Below, piece after piece: positions 47,239 to 55,476 of a DNA stretch of 64,000 bases (its first letter is position 1; every line of letters begins with the position of its first letter). This DNA comes from Rhodocytophaga rosea. GTDB lineage: Bacteria; Bacteroidota; Bacteroidia; Cytophagales; 172606-1. The notes beneath the pieces were generated by a model. It was given only the letters and a program-made list of their open reading frames with translations. It ran no database searches and was not told where the DNA came from. The translations under genes were made by a program, and so were the position numbers. The stretch spans positions 7,540,501 to 7,604,500 of the forward strand of contig NZ_CP048222.1 of NCBI RefSeq assembly GCF_010119975.1. The letters are read 5' to 3'.

Positions 47239-48545
47239 ATGACTCCAGTTTCAGCAAAAGAAAACCTTAAACGAGAAATCGGAGTTCGGTCGCTCACATT
47301 GGCAATTATCAACCAAACAATAGGTACTGGCATTTTTGTTATTCCTGCACTTATTGCTGTAAATCTCGGAGCAGCAGCTGTGATAACTTATTTCGTTTGC
47401 GGGCTCTGATATTCTTAATTGCCTTGTGCTTTGCTGAATTAGGCAGCAAAACAACTGCAAGCGGAGGAGTTTATGAATACATTGGAACCGCATTTGGTCC
47501 TTATGCAGGGTTTTTAGCCAATAACATCTATTGGTTTGGGGCAAGTGTGATTTCAGATGCAGCAATAGCTAATGCATTAGCTGATACATTAAGATATTTC
47601 TTTCCTTCACTTAATAATGAAATCTTTAGAATAGGCTTCTTTGTTTTAATCTTTGGCGGAATTGCACTCCTCAATATTCGAAGTGTAAAAAACGGAGTTC
47701 GTTTCATTGAGTTCACAGCATTTGGAAAACTTATTCCGTTACTGGTTCTGGTAATTGCGGGAGCAAGTTTTATCTCAAGCGAAAATTTAAACTGGACTAT
47801 CACTCCCACTATCAGCAACGTAGGTTCAGCATCTCTGCTCTTGTTTTTCGCCTTTATGGGATTTGAAACACCACTTAGCAACGGTGGCGAGATGAAGAAT
47901 CCAAAGAGAACCGTACCGTTAGGGATATTTTTAGGTATTGCCAGTGTGTTAATCATTTACCTGGCTATTCAATTGGTTACACAGGGCGTACTTGGAGGAA
48001 CAATTGAAGCACATCAAGATGCACCATTAGCCGCAGTAGCAGGCATTGTTTTTAGTAAAAGTGGAATAGTATTGATAACTGCTGCTATAGCTATGTCTAT
48101 GCTTGGTGCCCTCGGTGGTGAAATTTTATCAGTGCCTCGTATACTCTTTGCAGGTGCAAGAGATGGCTTGATGCCCAAAGTACTATCCAAAATACATCAA
48201 CGATTTTCAACTCCGTATATCGCAATTTTGTTCTATGCTTCATTAGGACTTTTGTTTGCAATTTTCGGCGCTTTCAAGCAGCTTGCTATCATTGCAAGTG
48301 CGTCTTCGCTTATTATTTATCTCGGAGCTGTACTTGCAACTTTAAAACTTAGGAAAATTGATTCCTTAACATCTGTCAAAACTTTTAAAGTTCCTGGAGG
48401 TATTATTATTCCAATGCTTGCTATATGTGTTATTTTATGGCTTCTATCTAATTTATCGAAACAAGAACAAATTGGAGTTCTTGTTTTTATTCTTGCTTTT
48501 TCTCTCATTTACCTATTGACAAAACTTTTAAAGAAGAAGAGTTGA
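47239..48545 (+). CDS. APC-superfamily amino acid/polyamine permease, frameshifted
   Basis: From ATG 47239 the frame gives TM1 with IINQTIGTGIFVIPALIAVNLG, then ends at a TGA after YFVCGL (47407-47409). Another frame resumes LIFLIALCFAELGSKTTASGG and runs to 48545 with about ten more membrane helices (FFAFMGFETPLSNGGEMKNP, GALGGEILSVPRILFAGARDG). One missing base in CTCTG near 47404 explains the break. Family members exchange or import amino acids or polyamines. It is the gene between sites C and D. Confidence 0.82.
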
Positions 48546-48578
48546 TTTTACATGCTCATAATCCACACAATAGCACGA

Positions 48579-48714
48579 ACGCACAACATTGTGTTTATGA
48601 AATTGTTGCTGGACGGTAAGCATTCGGCTATAAATCATTATTTTGTTTTTGTGGTTAATTGAAGCTAACGTTTTTCAATTACCACAACTTCATAAACACT
48701 AAACGTTGGTGGCA
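48579..48714 (+). repeat. attC-like site D (136 bp)
   Basis: Starts ACGCACAAC, ends GTTGGTGGCA. Outer arms GTGTTTATGAAATTGT (48591-48606) and ACAACTTCATAAACAC (48684-48699) pair at 15 of 16 positions. A nested hairpin GTGGTTAATTGA / TCAATTACCAC lies inside. GTTGGTGGCA is the exact complement of the start of site H (TGCCACCAAC). Confidence 0.75.
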
Positions 48715-48737
48715 ATTTATACAAACTTTAAAATAAC

Positions 48738-49373
48738 ATGGGGAAATCAAATTTACTGCTCAAAATCACACCTAAATCTCTCCTTTTATATTCAACAATC
48801 TTATTGCTCGTTTTATTAGCCGGAAAATTTATTTTAAGAGATGCATTACCCTTATATGCATTTGACAAAAAAACACTAAGCTACTTTTGGGACCATAGGT
48901 GGCCGTTAATTGGACATATCTCTGGAGGCATAATAGCATTAGCCATTGGACCTTTTCAATTTTGGGAATCGTTTAGAAATAGATTTATGGAAGTCCATCG
49001 ATGGCTAGGCAGAATGTATCTATTAGCTATCCTGATTGGTTCTGTAGCCGGAACTTACTTAGCATGGACAACCGCTTTAGAACTTAATTTTTCATTTGCT
49101 CTTGGTATGCAAATATTAGCTATCGTATGGTTTACAACAGCTGCTATGGCTTATATATGGGTGGTAAGAAAACGAATAACACAACATAAAGAATGGATGA
49201 TACGTAGTTATATTGTAACCTTTGCTTTCGTTATTTTTAGGTGGCTGGCCGATTTGCAAATTATGCATGACTTGATGAGCAAATCTGCCGAGAGAGCACC
49301 AACAATTACCTGGCTCTGCTGGACAATTCCGCTGTTTATAACCGAAGTGATATTAAGTTGGAAAAAGAAATAA
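48738..49373 (+). CDS. DUF2306 family membrane protein
   Basis: 211 residues, about six membrane helices. Signature HISGGIIALAIGPFQFWESFR, then VHRWLGRMYLLAIL and HKEWMIRSYIVTFAFVIFRW, with conserved histidines that could hold haem, as in the related cytochrome-b561-like folds. Function not established. Sole gene between sites D and H; its stop codon touches the start of site H. Confidence 0.82.
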   Translation: MGKSNLLLKITPKSLLLYSTILLLVLLAGKFILRDALPLYAFDKKTLSYFWDHRWPLIGHISGGIIALAIGPFQFWESFRNRFMEVHRWLGRMYLLAILIGSVAGTYLAWTTALELNFSFALGMQILAIVWFTTAAMAYIWVVRKRITQHKEWMIRSYIVTFAFVIFRWLADLQIMHDLMSKSAERAPTITWLCWTIPLFITEVILSWKKK

Positions 49374-49374
49374 C

Positions 49375-49435
49375 TGCCACCAACATATAAGGGTTCATGG
49401 GGTGGTCTTAACCCACCATGAACCCTGTGTTGCAC
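49375..49435 (+). repeat. attC-like site H (61 bp, short class)
   Basis: Starts TGCCACCAAC, ends GTTGCAC. Almost entirely one hairpin: GGGTTCATGG (49391-49400) pairs perfectly with CCATGAACCC (49416-49425). Its GTTGCAC is the exact complement of GTGCAAC at the start of site E, 2.4 kb away across the IS91 unit. Size and layout are those of a classic integron attC. Confidence 0.75.
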
Positions 49436-49629
49436 GAAACCGGGTGGTTTAACCTGCCCTTATTTATGGGGAATCAATCCATAGAGAAGAAGCTTCCGGG
49501 TGAAGCGGTAGTACACTAAAAGAAGATAGTGTAAAAAAAGGAAGAGAAAAGATCTCACTATTTGTAAACTGAGCAGCCATGTTGGCTCCAAGTAAGGTGG
49601 CTATATTCCAACGGGCAATAACTTTCCCG

Positions 49630-49654
49630 GCCACTTTTTTGAGTGGCTTTTTTT
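49630..49654 (+). terminator. Intrinsic terminator-like hairpin at the IS91 gene end
   Basis: GCCACT / AGTGGC with a 6-nt loop followed by seven T on the plus strand, directly after the stop side of the minus-strand transposase. It would stop transcripts entering from the cassette array. Confidence 0.55.
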
Positions 49655-49662
49655 AGCCTTCT

Positions 49663-50835
49663 TTAGGCAGTTTTCAAGTGTAAAGCTACTGATAGCAAGT
49701 AAGCTGCCTCGGGTGGCGAGCGGGCCGCTTGAAAACGCAGAATTTCTCTCATGCGGCCTTTGCTGCAGCAAGGACATAGCTCTACATCATAGCCTAAGCG
49801 TTCTTTGCAGATGCTTTTCCAGTCCACAGCTATCTTGTCTGGAGTAGTCACCCTCAAATCTTGTCTGGCTAGTGCTAAATCATGGGATTTTGCTTTGGAA
49901 GACAAAATGCCATAGTGGCGGATGCGTACAAATTTTAGGGGAAGAATGTGCAAAGAAAACCTTCGGATGAACTCATCAGCCTCTAAAAACATGGTTTTCT
50001 TTTTAGCCTCTTGCCGGTAATCTTTGTAAGCGAAGCTCACCTTGCCATCACTTATACTTTGGAGACGGTGATTAGAGATAGCTACTTTATGGGTATATCT
50101 GCCCAGGTATTCAATTACCTGGGCAGGACCCAAGAAAGGCCTTTTACAGTATACCACCCAGTCTTTGGCAAATAACTCTTTCCATAGCCCATTATCCACC
50201 TGTGCTTTATTAGCAGAAAGAAAGCTTCTCAGTAGTGAGACATAGCGAGCACGGAACACTTTACTGAGTGCTTTGACCGGGAAAAGATATTTACCTGTAC
50301 TTCTGGCCTTTTTCCAGTGGCCACTCCCAGAGATCCCTCCACCCGGCACAATACAATGCAGATGTGGATGCAGTGAGAGGTTCTGCCCCCAGGTGTGCAG
50401 AATGGAGATCATACCTGTTTTAGCACCCAGATGCTTGGGATTATTGGCAAAGCTGTTGATCGTAGACCAGGCTGCCTTGAAGAGCAAAGCGTAGAGTTCT
50501 TGGGGATACTGCAGGCACAATAGATTAAGGGAGTGAGGCAAGGTGAAGACCACATGAAAGTAGCTGACCGGTAACAGGTCTGCCTCCCTTTGCATAATCC
50601 ACTTTTCACGATTGGTAGTCTGACACTTAGGGCAGTGTCTGTTGCGGCAGCTGTTGTAGCTAATACGCAGGTAGCCACAACTATCACAGGCATCTATATG
50701 GCCGCCTAGTCTGGCAGTACGGCAATGCTCAATCGCCTTTAGGGTGGAGAACTTGTGAGCAGAGACTGCATGCGTGGCCATAAACTCATGTAAGTGAGCC
50801 GACAGTATATGGGCTAACTCTAGGGCAGGCTTCAT
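49663..50835 (-). CDS. IS91-family transposase
   Basis: 390 residues. N-terminal zinc-binding CDSCGYLRISYNSCRNRHCPKCQ-type cluster (four Cys pairs plus His), HUH motif LHPHLHCIVPGGG and the catalytic Tyr region EYLGRYTHKVAISNHR, typical of rolling-circle IS91 transposases that use a Y2/HUH mechanism. A late CPCC motif is also present. Its ATG overlaps the stop of the recombinase gene by four bases, so the two are translated together. Confidence 0.92.
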   Translation of the reverse strand: MKPALELAHILSAHLHEFMATHAVSAHKFSTLKAIEHCRTARLGGHIDACDSCGYLRISYNSCRNRHCPKCQTTNREKWIMQREADLLPVSYFHVVFTLPHSLNLLCLQYPQELYALLFKAAWSTINSFANNPKHLGAKTGMISILHTWGQNLSLHPHLHCIVPGGGISGSGHWKKARSTGKYLFPVKALSKVFRARYVSLLRSFLSANKAQVDNGLWKELFAKDWVVYCKRPFLGPAQVIEYLGRYTHKVAISNHRLQSISDGKVSFAYKDYRQEAKKKTMFLEADEFIRRFSLHILPLKFVRIRHYGILSSKAKSHDLALARQDLRVTTPDKIAVDWKSICKERLGYDVELCPCCSKGRMREILRFQAARSPPEAAYLLSVALHLKTA

Positions 50836-51746
50836 GCCTCCTTTGTATAGAGGGTATCCAGGGGAGAGAAAGGAGCTTTTCTGCCAAGTCCTGCCATGTG
50901 CAGATACACAAGGGTGGTTTCCAGGAAGCTATGGCCTAAAAGTTCTTTGATGGAGACAATATCCAATCCATCTTCTAGCAGATGGGTGGCATAGGAATGG
51001 CGCAGGGTATGTACACAGATGCCTTTCTTTTTGATGCCCGCTTTACTAACTGCATCCTGCATGAGCCATTGCACGCCTTTGCGGCTGAGCTGCGAGCCAT
51101 ATTCTTTGCCATTGAACAGATAATGATGAGGTTTGCAGGCAGACAGGTAAGTGAGCAGTCCTCTTTTCATTAAGGAAGACAGGGGTACATAGCGGTCTTT
51201 TCTTCCTTTGCTTTGGCGAATGTGAATCTGCATGCGGTCAAAGTCAACATCTGAGATCTCAAGCCGGCATACTTCCTGCATTCTCAGTCCGGCAGAGTAG
51301 ATCAAGGCTAGCAGCACCCGGTGCTTTAACAGACGGGGTGCTTTGAGCAGAGCTTTGACTTCCTGCTTACTGAGGACCGCTGGCAGTTTGTGATCTCTAG
51401 GGATGGAAGGTAGGCGGATAGCCCGGTCATCTCTGCCGGTAAGCCGGTAGAGCAGGCGCAGGCCATAGACAGCATGTTTGAAAGAGCTTTTAGAAGGCTT
51501 GTTCGTTTTCTTCTGCAGCATCCACAGGTAATCTCTGACCTGATCTTCGTCTAGTTCGGTAGGCAACTGATTGTAGTAGAGAGCAATCTGAGCCATGTGG
51601 CGGGAGTAGTTTTTTAGCGTGCTCAGACTTCTGCCAGACAGGGAGATATCCCTTTCCAGCTTGTTGTAAAGGAGAGAAAATCCGCTTACCTTCAGGCAAG
51701 CCTGTTGGATAAAAGTAGGGTGGGTGTTAGTGTTTGGTGTTGACAT
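50832..51746 (-). CDS. Tyrosine recombinase of the IS91 unit
   Basis: About 304 residues from ATG 51746 (a GTG at 51797 and an ATG at 51770 are alternatives). SAM-like N-terminal core-binding domain (SGRSLSTLKNYSRHMAQIAL) and a catalytic domain with R in SAGLRMQEVCRLEI, K in RQSKGRKDRYVPL, HTLRHSYATH, LLGHS and Y in TTLVYLH: all five or six residues of XerC-like recombinases. It lacks the extra segment before the HxLR box that marks integron integrases IntI. Whether it can act on the neighbouring attC-like sites is unknown. Confidence 0.88.
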   Translation of the reverse strand: MSTPNTNTHPTFIQQACLKVSGFSLLYNKLERDISLSGRSLSTLKNYSRHMAQIALYYNQLPTELDEDQVRDYLWMLQKKTNKPSKSSFKHAVYGLRLLYRLTGRDDRAIRLPSIPRDHKLPAVLSKQEVKALLKAPRLLKHRVLLALIYSAGLRMQEVCRLEISDVDFDRMQIHIRQSKGRKDRYVPLSSLMKRGLLTYLSACKPHHYLFNGKEYGSQLSRKGVQWLMQDAVSKAGIKKKGICVHTLRHSYATHLLEDGLDIVSIKELLGHSFLETTLVYLHMAGLGRKAPFSPLDTLYTKEA

Positions 51747-51815
51747 AGTGGTAAGAGTTTGGTGAAACATACTCCTATAACTATTCCCACCTACCAACAG
51801 GCTACCGTAGGTTTA

Positions 51816-52014
51816 GTGCAACAAAAAGTATTGAAGCAATTGGGGCTTGACGGAAGTACAATAGGCGGTTTTGCAAAGACAAACTTCAGTCCGGGCAGGA
51901 CAAAAACTTTGAACAGCAACACTTAACTTCAACAAAACAATTTCAATCAACAGCGGTACCGGGCAGACGGAGTACTAATATCCCAACTGCGTTAATACTC
52001 GGTCGTTAGCTGTA
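51816..52014 (+). repeat. attC-like site E (199 bp)
   Basis: Starts GTGCAAC, ends GTTAGCTGTA. Left AGTATTGAAGCAATTGGG pairs with the right CCCAACTGCGTTAATACT. Contains GGGCTTGACGG and CAGCGGTACCGGGCAGACGG, as in A-C. GTTAGCTGTA is the exact complement of the start of site F (TACAGCTAAC). Confidence 0.72.
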
Positions 52015-52052
52015 ACCCAAGACACAACACGCACTTACTAAACGACTAATTA

Positions 52053-52387
52053 ATGCCTTCCGACCAAAATTTTGTGGACTTTGTCTTGGAATGGAACAAA
52101 TCAAAAATGCAGGAGAAATAAGCGCTAAAAAAATGTTTGGCGAATACGGTATTTACTCTGACGGAAAATTATTCGGACTGATTTGTGATAATAAATTATT
52201 TATAAAACCAACCAATTCGGGACGGGAATTTATAGGTAATGTAATCGAAGTATCTCCATACGAAGGAGCAAAACCAAGTTTTTTAATAGAAGACAAAATT
52301 GAGGACAGTGATTGGCTAAGTGGGCTAATCAGAATTTCAGTCAAAGAATTACCACCATCAAAAAAGAAAAATAAAGTCCGAAATTGA
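52053..52387 (+). CDS. TfoX N-terminal-domain protein, N-terminus frameshifted
   Basis: The ATG at 52053 gives MPSDQNFVDFVLE, a normal TfoX-N start, then the frame is lost; the main frame (from 52091) continues MEQIKNAGEISAKKMFGEYG, IYSDGKLFGLICDNKLFIKP. One missing base near 52090 explains this; alternatively the 98-residue product from 52091 is used. TfoX-N proteins are small; the E. coli one controls competence, but single-domain forms like this are of unknown function. Sole gene between sites E and F. Confidence 0.78.
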
Positions 52388-52392
52388 AGTGC

Positions 52393-52529
52393 TACAGCTA
52401 ACAACAGTTTTATGCAATAGTGGCTGTAGGAATAAATTTAAACGCAATATCTTTATTGGGCTTTAGCAGGATAGTAGACATCAGAGCAATGAATGCCGCT
52501 ACTATATAAAGCTGAGAACCGTTAGTCAG
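52393..52529 (+). repeat. attC-like site F (137 bp)
   Basis: Starts TACAGCTAAC, ends GTTAGTCAG. Left CAGTTTTATGCAATAGTGGC pairs imperfectly with the right GCCGCTACTATATAAAGCTG. Site begins within 6 bases of the stop codon of the TfoX gene. Confidence 0.7.
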
Positions 52530-52547
52530 AATTATAAAGCGATACCA

Positions 52548-53453
52548 ATGACAAAAATTGCAATATTATTTACGACTCTACTTCTATGGTTTTCGTACGG
52601 ACAATCTCAAACAAAAGTCATTGATATGCACATTCATTCTTACACAAGCAGCGACTTCGGTGAACGAGAACAGGCTACCGATTTTTATGGAAATAAAGGT
52701 GCTATTAATGCAGATATACATCTAAAAGAGACCTTTGCTGCATTTAAAAAAAACAGAATTGTAAAGGCTGTAGTAAGCGGTAATCCTCTAAGTGTAGAAA
52801 ACTGGAGCAAGAGAGATAGTAACAATATTGTTATTAAAGGAATTTTGATGTTTTCGGCAGACGATTATGGTATGGACAGTGTTAAGTTTGAACAAATGGT
52901 CAAGGAGAAAAGAATTGAAATATTTGGCGAAATAGCACCTTATTACATAGGCAATACCCTGAATGACTTCAGTTGGCAACCTTATTTACGCATTTGTGAA
53001 AAATATGATATACCAGTAGCCATACACAGTGCAGGCGGTGACCCTGGTGGTACATATTCATGGGCACCTAAAGCAAGACTCTCAACAAGTGACCCTTTTT
53101 TGATAGAAGAGGTGTTGGTGAAATATCCTAAACTCAGAATTTATCTCATGCACTCAGGAGAAAGCTATTATGAAAATGCACTTAGGCTGATGGCATATTA
53201 TCCGCAACTTTATTCAGATTTAGGTGTGTTGCTATGGGTAGAGCCAATGGACCAGCGTTACGCCACATTGTTTTTAAAAGCGGCTAAGGAATCAGGGTAT
53301 TTACACAAAGTTATGTTTGGTTCAGACCAAATGACGTGGCCGTATGCTATTGAAAAATCAATTAAGTTTTTAAATAGCTTGACATTTCTTACTAAGCAGG
53401 ACAAGCAAGATATACTCTATAATAATGCAGCTAAGTTTTTAAAGCTAAAATAA
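52548..53453 (+). CDS. Exported amidohydrolase-family protein
   Basis: 301 residues with a signal peptide (IAILFTTLLLWFSYGQSQ) and a TIM-barrel of the amidohydrolase-related (PF04909) type: VIDMHIHSYTS (HxH metal motif), VAIHSAGG, IYLMHSGESYY and HKVMFGSDQMTWPY (late Asp). Family members decarboxylate or hydrolyse aromatic or lactone substrates; the substrate here is unknown. Last gene of the array, between sites F and G; it starts 27 bp after the GTT of site F. Confidence 0.85.
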   Translation: MTKIAILFTTLLLWFSYGQSQTKVIDMHIHSYTSSDFGEREQATDFYGNKGAINADIHLKETFAAFKKNRIVKAVVSGNPLSVENWSKRDSNNIVIKGILMFSADDYGMDSVKFEQMVKEKRIEIFGEIAPYYIGNTLNDFSWQPYLRICEKYDIPVAIHSAGGDPGGTYSWAPKARLSTSDPFLIEEVLVKYPKLRIYLMHSGESYYENALRLMAYYPQLYSDLGVLLWVEPMDQRYATLFLKAAKESGYLHKVMFGSDQMTWPYAIEKSIKFLNSLTFLTKQDKQDILYNNAAKFLKLK

Positions 53454-53456
53454 TAA

Positions 53457-53519
53457 CTGTGCCTAACATATAAGGGTTCATGGGGTGGTCTTAACCGATC
53501 CTGAACCTACAGGTTGTAC
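53457..53519 (+). repeat. attC-like site G (63 bp, short class)
   Basis: Begins CTGTGCCTAAC (GCCTAAC fits the RYYYAAC inverse core) and ends GTTGTAC. The middle (CATATAAGGGTTCATGGGGT, then GGTCTTAACC) is identical to site H, but the right arm has diverged (CCGATCCTGAACC), so the hairpin is imperfect. Last site of the array. Confidence 0.7.
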
Positions 53520-53617
53520 AGAACTTGGGTAGCGCTATATTTGGTATCCCCCTAAAAGTGGAGTATTAAATAGGAGTAGATTTAGAATCTATATCTTTTG
53601 TCAAAAATATAAGCGCT

Positions 53618-53645
53618 GTTAAATTAACCTCCCCTTTCTTGAAAC
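53618..53645. repeat. Dispersed palindromic repeat, copy 7 (reverse, half)
   Basis: GTTAAATTAACCTCCCC then TTTCTTGAAAC; reverse complement begins GTTTCAAGAAAGGGGAGGTT. Its flanks match those of copy 1. Confidence 0.65.
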
Positions 53646-53796
53646 TGCGATTACCAACTTTGGTATAGCGTGTCTGTTCTTAACTTAGTGTCTATTTTAT
53701 TGAAGGAAGACCACTTTTTCCCTCCAGTCTAATGCAGCAGGTTCAAAATAGTGGATTGTAGATAAATGATAACAAACACCTGGAAACTAGCATGTT

Positions 53797-53822
53797 TAAA
53801 AAGCCCGAACTGAGTCGGGCTT
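53797..53822 (-). terminator. Intrinsic terminator of the downstream minus-strand gene pair
   Basis: AAGCCCGA / TCGGGCTT with a 6-nt loop; on the minus strand the stem is followed by TTT and A. About 25 bases after the stop at 53845. Confidence 0.75.
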
Positions 53823-53844
53823 GTACAAATACGTTATCGAATAT

Positions 53845-54456
53845 CTAATTAGCTTTTTCGAATATGGTCTTCCAGGAACGCTCTTCATCATCTAAGGTTG
53901 ATTTTGCATTGGCCTGAACAGAAATAGACTTGCCATCATGACTCAACTTCCAAACTTCTGTTACGTAAAAAAATGCTTGTTTCTGAGTGGCCATCATCAG
54001 GTGTACAGTTGAGTTGACAGTCATCGTTTGTCCATCAGCAGACAACTTTACGGTAAACTTCTTTCCTCTTTCCCGGCCTTGATTAATTTGGCTTTCTTTA
54101 CCGTCGAAGGTGAGTTTCTCCTGGCTTGTAGCGGGCGCTGCAAGAGGGGAAGGGTTTGGTATTTCTATGATTAGAAAATCTGCCTGCTGTGCTATTTTCA
54201 TTGTTTTAGAGCGCATACGATCCTCCGCTTCATATACGCAAACAATATTTCCACCCATACTGATCGACTCTTTGGATTTCCATTCGCCAGAAAAGTTAGC
54301 GCGATTGGCGGCCATACTTGTTAGTCCCTGGGACGTGTTTATGTCTTTAGTTTCGGACTTAACAGTATGAGTTGGTAGGTGGGTTTTGTTTTGTTCTTTC
54401 CAGGCAGTGCAAAAAACAAGCATTAAGAACAAAGCATATACGTGTGCGTATTTCAT
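53845..54456 (-). CDS. Exported protein, lipocalin-like body
   Basis: 203 residues. Leader VYALFLMLVFCTAWKEQ resembles that of the next gene (SLLMFVFCASCKEQ) and the following VKSETKDINTSQG resembles IKSETKDLSTPRG, so the two genes share a duplicated 5' part. Here the lipobox Cys position is Trp. The body (NFSGEWKSKESISMGG, DGKSISVQANAKSTLDD) looks like a small beta-barrel of the kind seen in lipocalin-like exported proteins. Function unknown. Ten bases behind the upstream gene, so same operon. Confidence 0.7.
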   Translation of the reverse strand: MKYAHVYALFLMLVFCTAWKEQNKTHLPTHTVKSETKDINTSQGLTSMAANRANFSGEWKSKESISMGGNIVCVYEAEDRMRSKTMKIAQQADFLIIEIPNPSPLAAPATSQEKLTFDGKESQINQGRERGKKFTVKLSADGQTMTVNSTVHLMMATQKQAFFYVTEVWKLSHDGKSISVQANAKSTLDDEERSWKTIFEKAN

Positions 54457-54466
54457 AATTTATTAA

Positions 54467-55138
54467 TTACTTAAGATTTAGATTAATACTTCCACAATGA
54501 ATTTCTTTCTCTTTCATTAATGAGTGTGCTGGTGTGCTGTCGAGTCGTGAAATTCTATAAAAAAGATTTTGCCCCTTTATACTTAGTCCTGTTCGAATTG
54601 GACCAGCTACTCCTTTATCAAAGAGAATTACAATATAAAAACCACTCGATTCTTTTGGATTAATAGTCCGTTTCAATGACGACGGTTTATCAATACTATT
54701 ATCTAAAAAAGAGTCTAAATCTGTCAACCCATAATTATACAAAGGTTCTTTATCAACGGCCATTGTATGGGGAAGAACTAATATTTTAAAGTATTTACCA
54801 GGTAAAGAGGAAACCTCATATGATTCTACAGGAAAGTTAATCTTCAATTCTAGGGGATTATCTGTTTCATTGATTAATCGAGTCCAAAATATAACTTTAA
54901 AATATTCCTTCTCATTAGGGTCAGTGTAACCGTCACCTCTTGAAAAGCTGTTTTGTATGATCAGGCTTTTACCTTTAGAATCAGTATATTCATATTTGGT
55001 GTCTATACCCCGTGGAGTGGATAGGTCTTTGGTTTCGGACTTGATATTATCTTTAGGTAGGTCTTTTTTGCCTTGTTCTTTACAGGAAGCGCAAAAAACA
55101 AACATCAATAAAGAACAAATGTGCAGGAGTTTAGTCAT
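54467..55138 (-). CDS. Lipoprotein of unknown function
   Basis: 223 residues from ATG 55138, which has a good AAAGGAG site just upstream (the longer frame to 55168 does not). Lipoprotein signal SLLMFVFCASC. The body is beta-rich (IIQNSFSRGDGYTDPNEKEY, LKINFPVESYEVSSLPGKYF). Family not recognised. First gene of the pair with the related leader. Confidence 0.7.
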   Translation of the reverse strand: MTKLLHICSLLMFVFCASCKEQGKKDLPKDNIKSETKDLSTPRGIDTKYEYTDSKGKSLIIQNSFSRGDGYTDPNEKEYFKVIFWTRLINETDNPLELKINFPVESYEVSSLPGKYFKILVLPHTMAVDKEPLYNYGLTDLDSFLDNSIDKPSSLKRTINPKESSGFYIVILFDKGVAGPIRTGLSIKGQNLFYRISRLDSTPAHSLMKEKEIHCGSINLNLK

Positions 55139-55476
55139 TTCTCCTTTTGTTTTCAAGGATTCGAGCAAAGTTAAATGTTTTTGTGCCCAGCTTTGGTTAA
55201 GGACTTGTAAAATAATGTTAACAAAACGTAAAAGTTGTTTTGAATAAGATAGAAAGCCATGCCTGAAGCGAAAGGGGCAGCTTTGGGCAAGAATATTTCA
55301 CCATTAAAGGGATTTACATAGAATTGTTGATTTATTAGCAACATTTTTGTATATTTATCTACAAACAGGCAAGCAAGATCCTTGTTTTATCCATAGCTGC
55401 TCTCTGATTATTTTCCCTTTTGCCCCTATAATTAAGAAAAAAAATAAGGAGGGCCTTTATCCCTAAAAAGCTGGAG
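55139..55476. other. Divergent intergenic region
   Basis: About 340 bases. Promoter region of the lipoprotein gene on the minus strand; nothing else recognised. Confidence 0.45.

Larger units (their letters stand above)
49663..51797 (-). mobile_element. IS91-like unit: tyrosine recombinase plus Y2 transposase
   Basis: Two overlapping minus-strand genes form the known Bacteroidota IS91 arrangement. The ends were not determined; the unit lies between site H and site E, in the interval bracketed by GTTGCAC and GTGCAAC. Confidence 0.75.
53520..53844. other. Intergenic region with a palindromic repeat and a terminator
   Basis: 325 bases after the cassette array. Contains palindromic repeat copy 7 (53618-53645) and the minus-strand terminator at 53797-53822. 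No gene. Confidence 0.6.

Noticed and set aside
50832-51746. Calling the tyrosine recombinase an integron integrase (IntI)
   Set aside because: It lacks the IntI-specific segment before the HxLRH box and is overlapped by an IS91 transposase gene, the known IS91 companion arrangement; its start is not at an array end with an attI-like site.
44908-53519. Reading the spacers as simple REP/terminator repeats
   Set aside because: Simple repeats would not explain the cassette-specific exact complementarity between the GTT end before a gene and the AAC end after it, different for each gene.
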